64,000 nucleotides of DNA from Lineus longissimus (GCF_910592395.1 NC_088315.1:14617808-14681807); one strand, 5' to 3'; counted from the first letter of the stretch, positions 43,443-52,985 are shown. The notes: generated from the sequence alone by a model not told the origin. Numbers and translations are program-made.

Positions 43443-44642
43443 AAAATCAGCGTTGACATGGGGGAAATTGACAAGCGGCTCCAGGAGTTGGATAACGCGG
43501 CTTCCGCAACCCCCCTTATGAAGAAAAGGCAATCCCTAAAAAACGAGCTGTTGCAATTTTTGGCACAACTGCCTAAGAGGCCAACCCTGGAACGGGTTTC
43601 TCCAAAAGATCTAACACGATTTTTAGTATGGAAAGACAAAGCCGGTAGGACACAGATCCATAATGCTTCCTGTATATTCCTCGGGCATCATGGTAAATTC
43701 CACTGTGGGTGTCCTACCCGTCTTGCCTTCGGTACGTTAGAAGGATTAGTCCGGTCCCTGAAATCCATCATTTCTGAAGAAACCGACAGGGGCAGCACGT
43801 GGGATATTTTCTCCGGGGTTGGGAATCCGGCTGATTCACCTCCAGTGAAATCGTATTTGAAGTGTGTCAAACGAGAGCAAGGTTTCTCGCACGTAGTTGC
43901 CAAGCAGGCAAAACCCTTGTTCATGGATAAGCTTCAAGCTATTTCAAAATATATCGATAACCAGATTAAAAGACCAGATCTATCCCTTAGGGAGCAATTC
44001 GTTTTGTCCAGAGACCAAGCTTTTCTCAAGATGCAGTTCTTTGCCGGGGATAGGGCGAGTGATTTGGGAATTTTAAAAACACAGGAAGTTAAACGCTTAC
44101 CCGATGGATCAGGTCTTGTAATCTCTCATTCCTATGGGAAATCGTTTTCGGTAAACAAAGTGAATACCTTCATTGTTAAAGAATGTCCAAATCATCTTAT
44201 TTGCCCGGTAAAGGGAGTTCAGCAGTATATCTCCAAGGCACAAACCTGGGGGGTGGATCTTACGGTCGGATATTTATTCCGTCCAGTCTCAGAAGCCGGT
44301 GTAGTGTTGGATGCGCCTATTTCGTACAGTGCAATTTACGATAGATTAAAGATTTATCTAAATACATTGGGGATCAACCAGGGTGAGACCCCTCACGGCT
44401 TAAGAGCCGGCTGCTCCATTACTTTGCTTCTGTCGGGGGCAGCTTCAAGCCCGGCGGAAGTAATGTCTCATGTTGGTTGGTTCACAGAGGCATCAGCAGA
44501 GTACTACAGTCGGTCAGATATTTTGGTAAAAGCGGCTAATGTGTCCGAAGCCCTGGCTGACAGTTCTCGTCGGCCAGAAGCGGTTAAAACACTTTACAGT
44601 AAGTTTGGCGATGTTGATAATTTCCCAGCAGCGTTCCCTTGA
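43443..44642 (+). CDS. Tyrosine recombinase of the DIRS-like element
   Basis: Open from 43443; own ATG at 43458 gives 394 codons. It would integrate the circular cDNA. Numbered from 43458: a Cys/His cluster at 72-85 (CIFLGHHGKFHCGC); the catalytic Arg at 199 (GDRASDL); H313 and R316 (TPHGLRAG); H338 (MSHVGW); and the Tyr nucleophile at 349 or 350 (EYYSRSD). This R-HxxR-H-Y set is complete, and the frame is intact although the RT upstream has two stops. Confidence 0.93.
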   Translation, partial: KISVDMGEIDKRLQELDNAASATPLMKKRQSLKNELLQFLAQLPKRPTLERVSPKDLTRFLVWKDKAGRTQIHNASCIFLGHHGKFHCGCPTRLAFGTLEGLVRSLKSIISEETDRGSTWDIFSGVGNPADSPPVKSYLKCVKREQGFSHVVAKQAKPLFMDKLQAISKYIDNQIKRPDLSLREQFVLSRDQAFLKMQFFAGDRASDLGILKTQEVKRLPDGSGLVISHSYGKSFSVNKVNTFIVKECPNHLICPVKGVQQYISKAQTWGVDLTVGYLFRPVSEAGVVLDAPISYSAIYDRLKIYLNTLGINQGETPHGLRAGCSITLLLSGAASSPAEVMSHVGWFTEASAEYYSRSDILVKAANVSEALADSSRRPEAVKTLYSKFGDVDNFPAAFP

Positions 44643-44990
44643 GCAGATTTCGATGTATATTTTTATGCATTTTCGTATTGTAATTATTGCATGATTGTGT
44701 TGGTTAGAGTGTGGCCTCGCCTTTTCGCTACATGCATCATCATACTAAAACCATACCGTGTAATCTTCTGTGGAATTTAAAATACAGGGTTGAGTTCTTA
44801 TAATAAAGCAATGTTAGAATTTAAGTTACAATTTCTCGTTACCTTATTTTCGAATTCCGGACTAATTAGTCCCTAATTAATAATTAATTATGGCGGATTA
44901 ATTAGTTAATTTTGTTTAAGTATTGGGAAAGGAGTTATGAAGTAGGGCATGTTTCTCCGGGATGGTTGAGAGCCCGGGCGTGCGCGCCTG
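44643..44990 (+). other. 3' region of the DIRS-like element
   Basis: AT-rich, no gene; includes repeated TTAATTA motifs (44862-44910) and AATAAA at 44802. Confidence 0.6.
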
Positions 44991-45060
44991 TACATTTTCA
45001 CACCCCAACACTTAAATGTAAAGATCATACACAAGCCTGGAGACACTTTGGGTATGTGCA
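44991..45060 (+). repeat. Split direct repeat B1
   Basis: 70 bases, identical as read to B2 at 45269-45338; directly joined to A2. This join corresponds to the circle junction. Confidence 0.93.
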
Positions 45061-45113
45061 GATCCAAAGTGTATCCTGGCGGTGATTGAGCGAACTGTAT
45101 TTCGTCTCGCATG
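45061..45113 (+). repeat. Split direct repeat A2
   Basis: 53 bases, identical to A1 at the left end. Confidence 0.93.
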
Positions 45114-45268
45114 GACACCCAGAAGGAAGACAGTTTGGCGTGTACAGGTTAATGTAAACCCTGTGTACGATGGCAGGCTCTGGAGCCACTGCAGTGGATT
45201 GGCTTTCCCCTCCCTCCCCGCCCTAGTATCCGGATTGCTTTAGAGCCGTGTATGTATCTTCGCGCCAT

Positions 45269-45338
45269 TACATTTTCACACCCCAACACTTAAATGTAAA
45301 GATCATACACAAGCCTGGAGACACTTTGGGTATGTGCA
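45269..45338 (+). repeat. Split direct repeat B2 (right terminus)
   Basis: 70-base copy of B1; the Polinton protease sequence resumes at the next base. Confidence 0.93.
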
Positions 45339-45663
45339 TAGTTATGGATTGCCACCACATTCAAAACATGTTGAAAACTTTATGAACACAAATAAAAAAT
45401 CGTGGACTTTTGACAAAAGACAATTACAGAACGCAATAACTACAATGTGTGGGCCACACACTATATTCTTTCTAATGTACAGATGTCGTTTTGGGAAACC
45501 TATGGATGAAACCATCGCAATGATGTTTCCAGAGAAGCATGCGAAATCGTTGGTGAATGATATTAAAGTACAACGTAGTTTGTACAAGAGATTTGGTCTG
45601 GTTGTGCCTTTAGTTGAAATGGACATGGTAATGGACCAATTATTAAGGAAAATACGCATGTAA
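45339..45663 (+). pseudogene. Adenain-like cysteine protease, C-terminal part
   Basis: Second part of the protease gene, resuming with the last base of codon 70. It contains SYGLPP, a QLQNAITTMCGPHTIFFL line with the catalytic Cys (codon 45448-45450) and a C-terminal helix ending at 45663. The reading frame is the one that would follow from 39268, so the insertion is the only lesion I see in this gene. Confidence 0.9.
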
Positions 45664-46296
45664 TCATATGTATAGGCCTACTGTATGGTGGTGGTGATAG
45701 AGTGGACCAAGTATCCGAAATGACAATACAGGACTGTTTTTTCAGCTCCGAGCCGTAGGCATGTATAAACTTCAGTAGTGCGGTCTCATTCTCAATAAAT
45801 AAAATGTACAAAAATGAAATATTTTGTTGGTGATTTTCTATACTTGGTTGATTATCAAAAGCTAGTAGGCATGAGTTAAATGTCTAACTGTTGATATCTG
45901 GGCAAGCTACACGATGATCACACCACTTCTTTCCAACCGAAGGATTACATAAGGCTATTTAACAAGGCAATTATCAAATAGATAATAGCGCTCTGGGCAA
46001 TTTGTCTGAAAGAGTGTTACGGGTACTCTTTTTTTGGAGGGAAAAGGAGGATGATGCTGAAAAATAAAGTAAAAACGAGACTATGATGTAAATTCAGCAA
46101 ACCTAGACAATGATGACTTGGGTTGTCCAATCAGGGATAAAGGCCCTTTTTTCCAACCAATCGAAAGCAAAATAACACATCCCCTTCATTTTGGCGGTAA
46201 AATTGATTACCCATTGTATATATAAACTAAGTCCAAACCTAACTTGGACATCCAGTTCTTCTGACAACGACGACTTGATAACCAACCAACTTCAAG
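45664..46296 (+). other. Polinton intergenic region with poly(A) signals and a TATA-box
   Basis: AATAAATAAA at 45795-45804 could end the protease transcript. TATATAAACT at 46219-46228 is 70-80 bases before the ATG at 46297 and could be its promoter. No gene seen between. Confidence 0.45.
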
Positions 46297-47940
46297 ATGG
46301 TCAAGTTTTGTGTCCAATGTACACGGTTTCTCATGAATGTGGCGGCATACCACAATCACGAGACCTGTCTCAACAACGTTTGTGGGGGAGATGTCGGTCA
46401 CTACACAGGCACCATGATGTGGACGGACCAACTGCGGGAGCAATTCGAGCGGCGCTGGATGGAAGGTCTTCAACGCGGTGTCGGAGAGCTGCCGCTGCCA
46501 GTGGTGGCTGCCAGGTTTTCAGAAGAAGAGAGTCCCGTCTGTGAGGAGTGCGCCACCGTATACCTCAAGAGACGCGATGATGCCAAAGAGGTGATTAATT
46601 GTTTCCACTGCTAGACCAACATTGCATCCTGTATTGCAAATAGACATCTGACAGTGGTGCATTGTAAGCCAGAAGTACGATCGCCTGGAAGCGCTAGAGA
46701 GATGGCACTTCAGCAAAGCGAGCGTACGGATGCTGCTCTACAGGAGGGGATAACCGATGACATCCTCACCAGCCAAGTGAGGGTGATTTTGACATTGGTC
46801 CGTTCGCCCAGATGTAATATCACTGAGAGGGATGCGACTGAGCGTAAGCTGCTACCCATTCTGATGGACGTCCATCCAGACTCGTTCCGGGACATGAAGA
46901 GGGCCGGGCTTGTCATCAGAGGTAAAGGCGTTGCCATGGCCCTATTACAGGGACTGAGATCGGGGAAGGTTGTGTCCCTCTTCGATCGGGCACTCTGTCC
47001 TGTTATTCTCCAAGAGCTCACCAAGCCGCGATGTAGAATAGAAACGTGGCGCCTTGATCGTGCCTGTCAAGCCCTCGCCCTCCTCGCGGCACCGGTGGAT
47101 GACGAAGTAATGAAGGTTCTCTGTCAGAAGGTTGGGAAGCAGACAGATCAACAAGTGAAGGCAACCGCCTTCTTTGGGGCATGTTTGACCCTACCAGCCA
47201 TTCCTGACTGGGTGCCGGAGGTTAACTTCACTGACCATATACAGCGTCATCCGACCTACACCCGAGGAGGAATCCGAGCGTTCATCCTCGTCACCCAGGG
47301 AAGACTCGTTTATATTAAGAGGCAGAGACGGCTGAGGGGCGTCCCGAGAAGTGCCTGTCTTCTCTTTATCCAGTTTCGACAAGCCATGAAGATGCGGTGC
47401 TCCTTTTCTTTTACTAACTGGTACCGACCTATCGATGGCACATTGTTTGTTCTGAATCGTACAATACCAGCGGAAGAAAGTTACGGACCATTCACTATGA
47501 TTGATATCTTCAATTTACCAAGAATACCCCCTTTACCCATCTATCAGGTCATGGAAATATTGGACAACAGGTACACAGTCCTTAATGAGTTGGATCATGA
47601 TCGATACTGGACAATTCAAAACAATGATCTGTTTCCAAAACCCGTGTTCAACTTACCACACTGTGTAATGAAATCAGGAAGGTTTGTCAGTGATAACTAC
47701 CAGCCTGAATTAGCCAACTGCGAAGGGGTCATGATTTTACCAACAAACATTCAACATCTTGGATGGACACATGATCGGGTGCGAGTTATTCATAGAGACA
47801 GTTTCAAAATCATGATGGTCGAAGTTGGACCTGGTGCATGGTTCATTTTACAGACATGCAGATTACGCTTTCTTGAGCAGCCCAAGGATACAACTTGGTT
47901 TCTCCTCTACAAGGAACACCTACCAAAGTTCTATGTCTAA
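46297..47940 (+). CDS. Cysteine-rich accessory gene of the Polinton, unknown family, one TAG
   Basis: A single frame of 548 codons, divided by TAG at 46612-46614 into a 105-codon N-part and a C-part (first ATG 46654). The N-part carries paired cysteines: C5-x2-C8, an H/C group near 19-29, C82-x2-C85 and C102-x2-C105; just after the stop there are more (CIANRH, VVHC), so a zinc cluster spans the stop. Residues about 130-310 are mostly helical; about 330-548 look beta-rich with many aromatic residues. Around 47220-47330 an alternative frame is Ser/Glu-rich, so a hidden frameshift pair is possible. I recognise no family. It lies at the right end of the element, after the protease, a usual place for accessory genes. 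Confidence 0.6.
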
Positions 47941-48434
47941 GAATGTTCATATGTCTCCTTAGTTATGTAAGGCACAGTGATTATTAGTGAATAAATTATT
48001 CCAGAGAAACATTAGCCTCCATTGTCATTGATGCGGGTAAAATGTATGCAAATGATGTATATTGGTTTGTCCCACACTTACCAATACTATGAGAGCTATT
48101 GCTCTTATGTAATGACCACCAATCACTCGCTGCACATCAGAATCGGATGCATTGTGACAAGGTCTACCTGGACCTGCATTTCTATTAAGCATAATATTGT
48201 CCTACACTAATGTCCAGTGTCCGCTCTGACCCACATGCCTAGACAATTACCTTAGATGAACGTGATTCCGGGGCGTGATTGTATCACACTCATCTAATAC
48301 CGGACCCAAAACATAACCATCCAGGATCCCACCCTTCCCCAAGGATAGACACCCAAGAACAAGATACCAAGTCTCAAATATTCACCTCGGTATCTGGTAG
48401 TATGCTCGTTAATAACAATTGCCTCTTTAACATC
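47941..48434. other. Right subterminal region of the Polinton
   Basis: No gene seen; AATAAA at 47991 may end the accessory transcript. AT-rich then more complex towards the terminal repeat. Confidence 0.45.
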
Positions 48435-48561
48435 ATGCTGGCTTGTGACGTCATGCTGGCCACTGATGCTTGTGGCGTCAGAGGAACGCGTGATGTAAGA
48501 GGCAGGAACCGCCTCAGAAGAACCGCCTCAATGCTGGTCCTTATTGACGAACCATACTACT
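48435..48561 (-). repeat. Right terminal inverted repeat of the Polinton
   Basis: Complement of 26628-26754, with about four mismatches over 127 bases. Confidence 0.95.
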
Positions 48562-48567
48562 ACCATG
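48562..48567. repeat. Polinton target-site duplication, right copy
   Basis: ACCATG, identical to 26622-26627. The ATG here is the start of the MADF-like exon. Confidence 0.92.
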
Positions 48568-48667
48568 TCTTCAGACCTGATAGAGAGATTGATAATTCAA
48601 ATCGAAAAACATCCTTCGATTTATGACAAATCCTTGTCAGAATATAAAGATGTTGACAAGAAGGAAG
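48565..48667 (+). CDS. First exon of a MADF-type (Adf-1-like) DNA-binding protein
   Basis: From the ATG at 48565, 34 codons read SSDLIERLIIQIEKHP then SIYDKSLSEYKDVDKKE, the first two helices of a MADF domain (Myb/SANT-like domain of Adf-1). The exon ends at a GAAG|GTATCT splice donor (48667/48668), the position at which many MADF genes break. It lies in the Harbinger-like element, and Harbinger elements commonly encode such a DNA-binding partner. The next exon is not recognised downstream, so the gene is probably a fragment. The Polinton sits immediately upstream, cutting it from its own promoter. Confidence 0.6.
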
Positions 48668-49375
48668 GTATCTGAAGAAAAAAATTGCCTGCGCTTTCGT
48701 TTTCTTTTCGCATACAGGTACAACACCATGATTTCAGCAAAATCCGAATCCGAGTCAGACATTGTTGCAACACGTCTGTGCCAGCTGTTTAGTATGGAAA
48801 GTCTATACCCTTGTCTGCACCCTTTCACCGCCAGCGATTATAAGCTTCAGTGAGAACAGGTTACGAAATCTCTGTCGGAACGTTTTCCCGTCGCGTAAAA
48901 TCGCAGCGTTTTTTCCAAGGCGTCAAAACGCGACAGTGAGTTCAGGCCTTATTCATTATTTCAAATGTAAACCGTACACCTTGTCCTTCTGTCTTCGTAA
49001 AGGAACCCTAGACACTTTTCCCCTTCGCTGCCATGAATAGTCTTATGCATTCTCTCTGCTTTTTGATGCTTGGTTAATACATAAGTTGCACATCTTTTTA
49101 TGACTTCCACCACCCCGACTTGCAACTTGCAGTAGTCTAGGCCTGAACTCACTGTCGCGTTTTGACGCTGAAGCGTATAGTCGCTGGCGGTGAAAGGGTG
49201 CAGACAAGGGTGTAGACTTCCCATACCAAACAGCTGGCACAGACGTGTGGCAACAATGTCTGACTCGGATTCGGATTTTGTCGAAATCATGGTGTCGTAC
49301 CTGTATGCGAACAGAAAAAGAAAGCGCAGGCAATTTTTTTCTTCAGATACCTTCCTTCTTGTCAACATCTTCATA
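48645..49375. repeat. Inverted copies of the Harbinger-like right end
   Basis: 48645-48948 and 49140-49375 are inverted copies (outer GGCCTGAACTCACTGTCGCG ends face each other across 49 kb, 191 bases apart). The second copy lacks about 60 bases present near 48855-48920. The minus-strand frame starting MSDSDSDF occurs in both. Confidence 0.7.
48961..49080 (-). CDS. PAN/apple-like domain exon fragment
   Basis: The minus-strand frame ends EKCLGFLYEDRRTRCTVYI then stop, nearly the same as the ending at 24270. It lies in the 191-base island between the two facing Harbinger-like ends. Upstream in the same frame is transposon sequence, so the start of the exon is unclear. PAN domains bind protein or carbohydrate outside the cell. 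Confidence 0.4.
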   Translation of the reverse strand, partial: VLTKHQKAERMHKTIHGSEGEKCLGFLYEDRRTRCTVYI

Positions 49376-49534
49376 TGATAGTAAAGTTGCAGGTGTGCTG
49401 ATAAAAATGTGGAATATATCACTAGATGAATGATCGTGTAATTCAAGTGACGTCCATCAGAGATGAAGTTGGGAGTGAGAGTCAAAAGGATGTGCGACCT
49501 AATATCAGACCACTTCTGACGATAGGGCCCAATT

Positions 49535-50113
49535 TCACAGGCTTGTCCAGAAATCTGGTTGGAATTGGATAAACCTACCTCTTTTCCGGCTCCTTAAAAT
49601 AGCATGTTTTGACAGGATAGTTGGGTAAATTCTAAAATTCGACATTTGACTCATTGAAATGGATTTAACAAAAAATGAAATATTCTTTCTTAACGTACGC
49701 AATCGTTTATATTTGCGCTGATAGTTGGACATTTGTAAGCTATTGGCGTTCCTATAAAGTTTGACTCGAGACTCACGAGTAGACTCATACCTGGTAATCG
49801 CAACAGCAACATGCTGCCAACCTCTATGACTGACAATCGATTGATGGCTGGTCGAAAAGTGAAAATATTCTCCAGCGACTTCGTTAAACGAAACCGAATG
49901 CCATACTTTTACCATCATAATTTTGCATTTTGAATAATGTACACTTATTCTCTTCCTCCCACAATTGACACCTATCCATTCGTGATTAGCTCGCTGGGTC
50001 TGAAGGAATCTTATATAAAATGTCATAGTTATCTCTTTAAATTTGAATGCATCTATATATGGTATAATTGCAGCTGCCCTCCTGTCATTAAACTGAAGCA
50101 CATTACCAAACAC
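49535..50113 (-). CDS. LamG/concanavalin-like domain protein, C-terminal exon
   Basis: 192 codons ending in a stop at 49535. The protein shows a LamG-type jelly roll: FGNVLQFNDRRAAAIIPYI at the start, a strand line EITMTFYIRFLQ, the hallmark WQHVAVAIT (about residue 108), VKLYRNANSL and the final SNFRIYPTILSKHAI. These match the usual order of a LamG/pentraxin-like domain of about 170 residues. On the minus strand the coding sequence follows CTCTAG, a weak acceptor. Residues after the domain are Arg-rich. Likely a secreted or membrane host protein; 51243-51563 may be its first exon and 50560-50660 another. Confidence 0.55.
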   Translation of the reverse strand: MFGNVLQFNDRRAAAIIPYIDAFKFKEITMTFYIRFLQTQRANHEWIGVNCGRKRISVHYSKCKIMMVKVWHSVSFNEVAGEYFHFSTSHQSIVSHRGWQHVAVAITRYESTRESRVKLYRNANSLQMSNYQRKYKRLRTLRKNISFFVKSISMSQMSNFRIYPTILSKHAILRSRKRGRFIQFQPDFWTSL

Positions 50114-51242
50114 TAGAGATTCAACATACCTCGTATTTCCAGTCAGACTACGAAATAAATATGATGAAAATTAAGGTGGCCATTGATATGGGATGGTAAA
50201 CAATAAATGATCTGAAAGAAAATAACTTCCCAGTAATAAGATGATGTTGTCCCAATTGTCATGTGAAACTAAACACCATTAGCTGTGGTACCGGTGCGCA
50301 CGCGGTCATGTCGGTGTACGCACTTTGTGTGAGTCGCGTGATAGTCTACGCATTTCAAGTTGTTCAGCTTGCTTCTGCTTATTTAGAACATAATGGAACT
50401 TGGCTTGGCCTATTACATAGAGTAGGCTGAAGTGACATAAGTGATCTGAAGTGACCCTGTTACTGATTAATTGAATGTAAAACAGTGTACAGCAGAGTAT
50501 ATGTTTTGCGATAAAGTCGATAACTGAACCTAGGACGAATTCCGGAAAGAAAAGCATTAAGTTATCTATTTCACACGTGTTATACGAACCGTATATCTGA
50601 TTCAGATCCATCAAACTTGCAGTCGAGAACAGCTGACAATCAGAATAAAACAACATTGATATTTCTAATAACGCTTCATCTAGCACTAGTGTAGGATATG
50701 AAGCTATGATAAACGATCACCGACAGCGCCTGAACCATATATCCATGCTTTCATTTGAATAAACGTTTTTAAGGGAAACTGAGCATGTTTTGATTTTTTT
50801 CCTGTCCACCGTCAAGACCGTGGTCAATTAATCAAGAATACCATCCTTCAACATTGCACGATGTTCGTCCATCACAGTATCGGTGTTCAAGGACATGCTT
50901 GAAAAAGTTGAGTAACGTAGCGTGAACTTAGAAAACTTGGATAACCTAGGTTATCTACCTAAGTTGGCCCATTTATGATATTCGACTTAACGCCAAGTAC
51001 CATACAGTGATCGACTAGGCCCATATCTCTAAATGGAATGCCATTTCAAGCAAGATGGTGTGCCGTGCGGTATGTGATGCGGCTGTAGCCTTGAATGCAG
51101 GTTACTATGACTGGAGTTCGCTTTAATGCCCTGGGTCCATGAATGCAGTCCATGCACAGCCTCATTCCTGCATTCGAGGCTGAGTCAATGCATGATAGGT
51201 GCTCTTTTCTTTAGGCCTGCATGGACTGCAAGCCATACCATT
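50114..51242. other. Probable intronic sequence
   Basis: Between the two minus-strand exons proposed for the LamG gene. A minus-strand stretch near 50560-50660 (FYSDCQLFSTASLMDLNQIY) could be the end of a PAN-like domain but is too short to be sure. Confidence 0.3.
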
Positions 51243-51563
51243 TTACAGTGTCCAAACCGTACCGTTCAGATCTAAAGAAAAATAAAATCGTTGGTTCTCT
51301 TCTTCGCGTATTGCGACGGAGACCCGCACTACCAATGGTGCACATGGCTCCCTAATCACCAGTCTCTGCTCAGCAAAAGAACAATGAGAGGACACCCCGC
51401 CAAACCACGGTCTTCGTGCGGTCACTGTCTTACCTTTTGGGGGAGTGGCTGCAATCATACTTTCTTTAAGTGCCAGTATCGCAAAAATGCACAGAAGGTA
51501 TGACAACAATATCATCGCTGATGTCAGTATCAAACACCAACAGAAGTTAAAATGAACTAACAA
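51243..51563 (-). CDS. Possible first exon with signal anchor
   Basis: A 106-codon minus-strand frame that begins with a hydrophobic stretch (about residues 8-32, CWCLILTSAMILLSYLLCIF), suitable as a signal anchor, followed by a basic segment. A possible splice donor (CTG|GTGATT) is near 51358. It lies 1.1 kb upstream of the LamG frame on the same strand. No domain is recognised in the rest. Confidence 0.3.
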   Translation of the reverse strand: MLVHFNFCWCLILTSAMILLSYLLCIFAILALKESMIAATPPKGKTVTARRPWFGGVSSHCSFAEQRLVIREPCAPLVVRVSVAIREEENQRFYFSLDLNGTVWTL

Positions 51564-52240
51564 CGCTTTTCGGAAACTATGCTAGGCTTTAGAGGAACAG
51601 TCATAATCATTGTCAGGTTCGTGCCAAGTCAAGAACTACTTCATACCTTGATCCAATAGCAGAAATAGCGCCGCTTATTTAGCTGGAATATCTGCGTAAA
51701 TTTGTTTCGAATACGTCTTAATTAGTTGAAAGAATATTGATGAAGCCAGCGCGTTTGAAAACAACACTATTGATCGCGTTGCGTTGTAAGAACACATTGC
51801 TTTACAACCTTTTTAATCTGATAAATCAATGATTGCAGGAATAGGAAGTACATAATATTGATTGGAAGAATATGTCTGCCCCCCCCCGTAGAAGAGCTGT
51901 GCCCCTTTGCATTACTGCGAACAAAAGCTCGATGACCTCATCAATGGACAAACCAATCAGATGTTCGTCTTGCTTATTTATGACAAATCAGGAAAAAGGT
52001 TTGACATGCAAAATTGTTCCAAGCCAGTGGAAATACTAGTTTTGGGTATTATCTAGAGTCTGAATTTTTCCAATTCGTTTTTCACTCTCAGGGATCAAAG
52101 CGTTACACGCAGGACTATTCAATCTGCAAAGCTAACTGATAATCATCTTTACAGTTCTTAAGAAATATTATGAGCCATCGACGACGAGATATTAAAAATA
52201 TACGAGGCATTTTTATTAACCCATAAAGTTTTATTTCATT
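51564..52240. other. No recognisable gene
   Basis: AT-rich; nothing I can support. Confidence 0.4.
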
Positions 52241-52244
52241 TGTT

Positions 52245-52985
52245 CGCCTCTCAAACAATAACGTAAAACTTGTTATCAAACACATCTACAAAATAACACA
52301 AATCTACCGCCATTCTCATTCTACGTCCGGCATTGTGATATACAAGCAAATTACCCATGATGCAGGCAAGTTGAAATGGGATAAACTTTGAATTGAAAGG
52401 CAAACTATGAAATAAAGTGTCGACTCGTCTATCAAATGGGAGCATGCCTCAATAGTCGCAAACATCGCAATATCGATAGCTCATCGGAATACTTTAAAAA
52501 TTTATATCGCAAATGACATGGATGTTTGTAGGCGAGTGACATTAAGGTTTATCTGCGAATAACACATACCCGTAAATGTCATGGATGTTTTTCTGTTTAT
52601 TCTAAAACACCACGATTTTATAATCAACTGCAGTTTAGAGTATAAATGCACTATGCGCCTACGAAGCCTCGTTTCGAATTCATGATCAGCATCGCATACG
52701 CCTTTACATTGTTTGCCCCACCCAACGGGATAGGCTTTCGCGCTGGCGTTTCGCCGGGGGTTTGGTTTTTGCTAAAACTGCCTTATGCACAAATGGGGCT
52801 CGACTATTCAGTTCCATCGCGCGACCTCTTTATTTAAACTTAGCATCAGCGGAGAGAAACACTGGCTAATGAATAAATACCAGGCATTAATTGCTCTGAT
52901 TCCAAGTTTTGAAGCATTGTTATGTATCCATAAATATAACCTGTTCTTCCAGTAGAAGCAAATGCTTTAAAAGACCATTGGTCTC
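52245..52985 (-). repeat. Dispersed repeat X, copy 2
   Basis: Complement matches 23385-24100 and 63240-63900. With the R1 copy to its right it mirrors the arrangement at 22.5-24.2 kb. Confidence 0.7.

Larger units (their letters stand above)
39269..45338 (+). mobile_element. DIRS-like (Ngaro/PAT-type) tyrosine-recombinase retrotransposon
   Basis: 6070-bp element inserted in the Polinton protease gene. It has split direct repeats: A1 (39269-39321, 53 bp) at the left end, B1 (44991-45060) and A2 (45061-45113) joined inside, and B2 (45269-45338, 70 bp) at the right end. A1 equals A2 and B1 equals B2. This arrangement, rather than LTRs, is specific to PAT/Ngaro-type elements, which integrate through a circular intermediate using a tyrosine recombinase. 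No target duplication is present, as expected. Genes, all plus: Gag, RT-RNase H, tyrosine recombinase. No methylase was seen, so Ngaro-like is my best guess. Confidence 0.93.
26628..48561 (+). mobile_element. Complete Polinton/Maverick element
   Basis: Large self-synthesising, virus-like DNA element. It has 127-bp terminal inverted repeats starting AGTAGTATGG, a perfect 6-bp target duplication, and the full Polinton gene set on the plus strand: DNA polymerase B, packaging ATPase, retrovirus-like integrase with chromodomain, minor and major jelly-roll capsid proteins and an adenain-like protease. Total length is 21,934 bp, of which 6070 bp is an inserted DIRS-like retrotransposon, leaving 15,864 bp, a usual Polinton size. 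Polymerase and major capsid genes have stops and frameshifts, so this copy is not functional as it stands. The terminal repeats differ at about four positions. Confidence 0.96.
26118..48948. mobile_element. Harbinger-like element split by the Polinton
   Basis: The left end (26118) reads GGCCTAAACTCACTGTCGCG. The right end (48948), on the other strand, reads GGCCTGAACTCACTGTCGCG, so they are terminal inverted repeats 22.8 kb apart. Just outside are TAA (26115-26117) and TTA (48949-48951), compatible with a decayed 3-bp Harbinger target site. Subtracting the Polinton (and one copy of its target duplication) leaves only about 0.9 kb, so the host element was a short non-autonomous copy. A second, oppositely oriented copy of the right end starts at 49140. 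The right part carries a MADF exon (plus) and, on the minus strand at 48828, a start resembling a Harbinger transposase N-terminus (MSDSDSDF followed by KRKRKRR). Confidence 0.65.

Noticed and set aside
46297-46614. Stand-alone 105-residue zinc protein
   Set aside because: The same frame continues for 440 codons after the TAG and the Cys cluster spans the stop, so a single broken gene is more likely.
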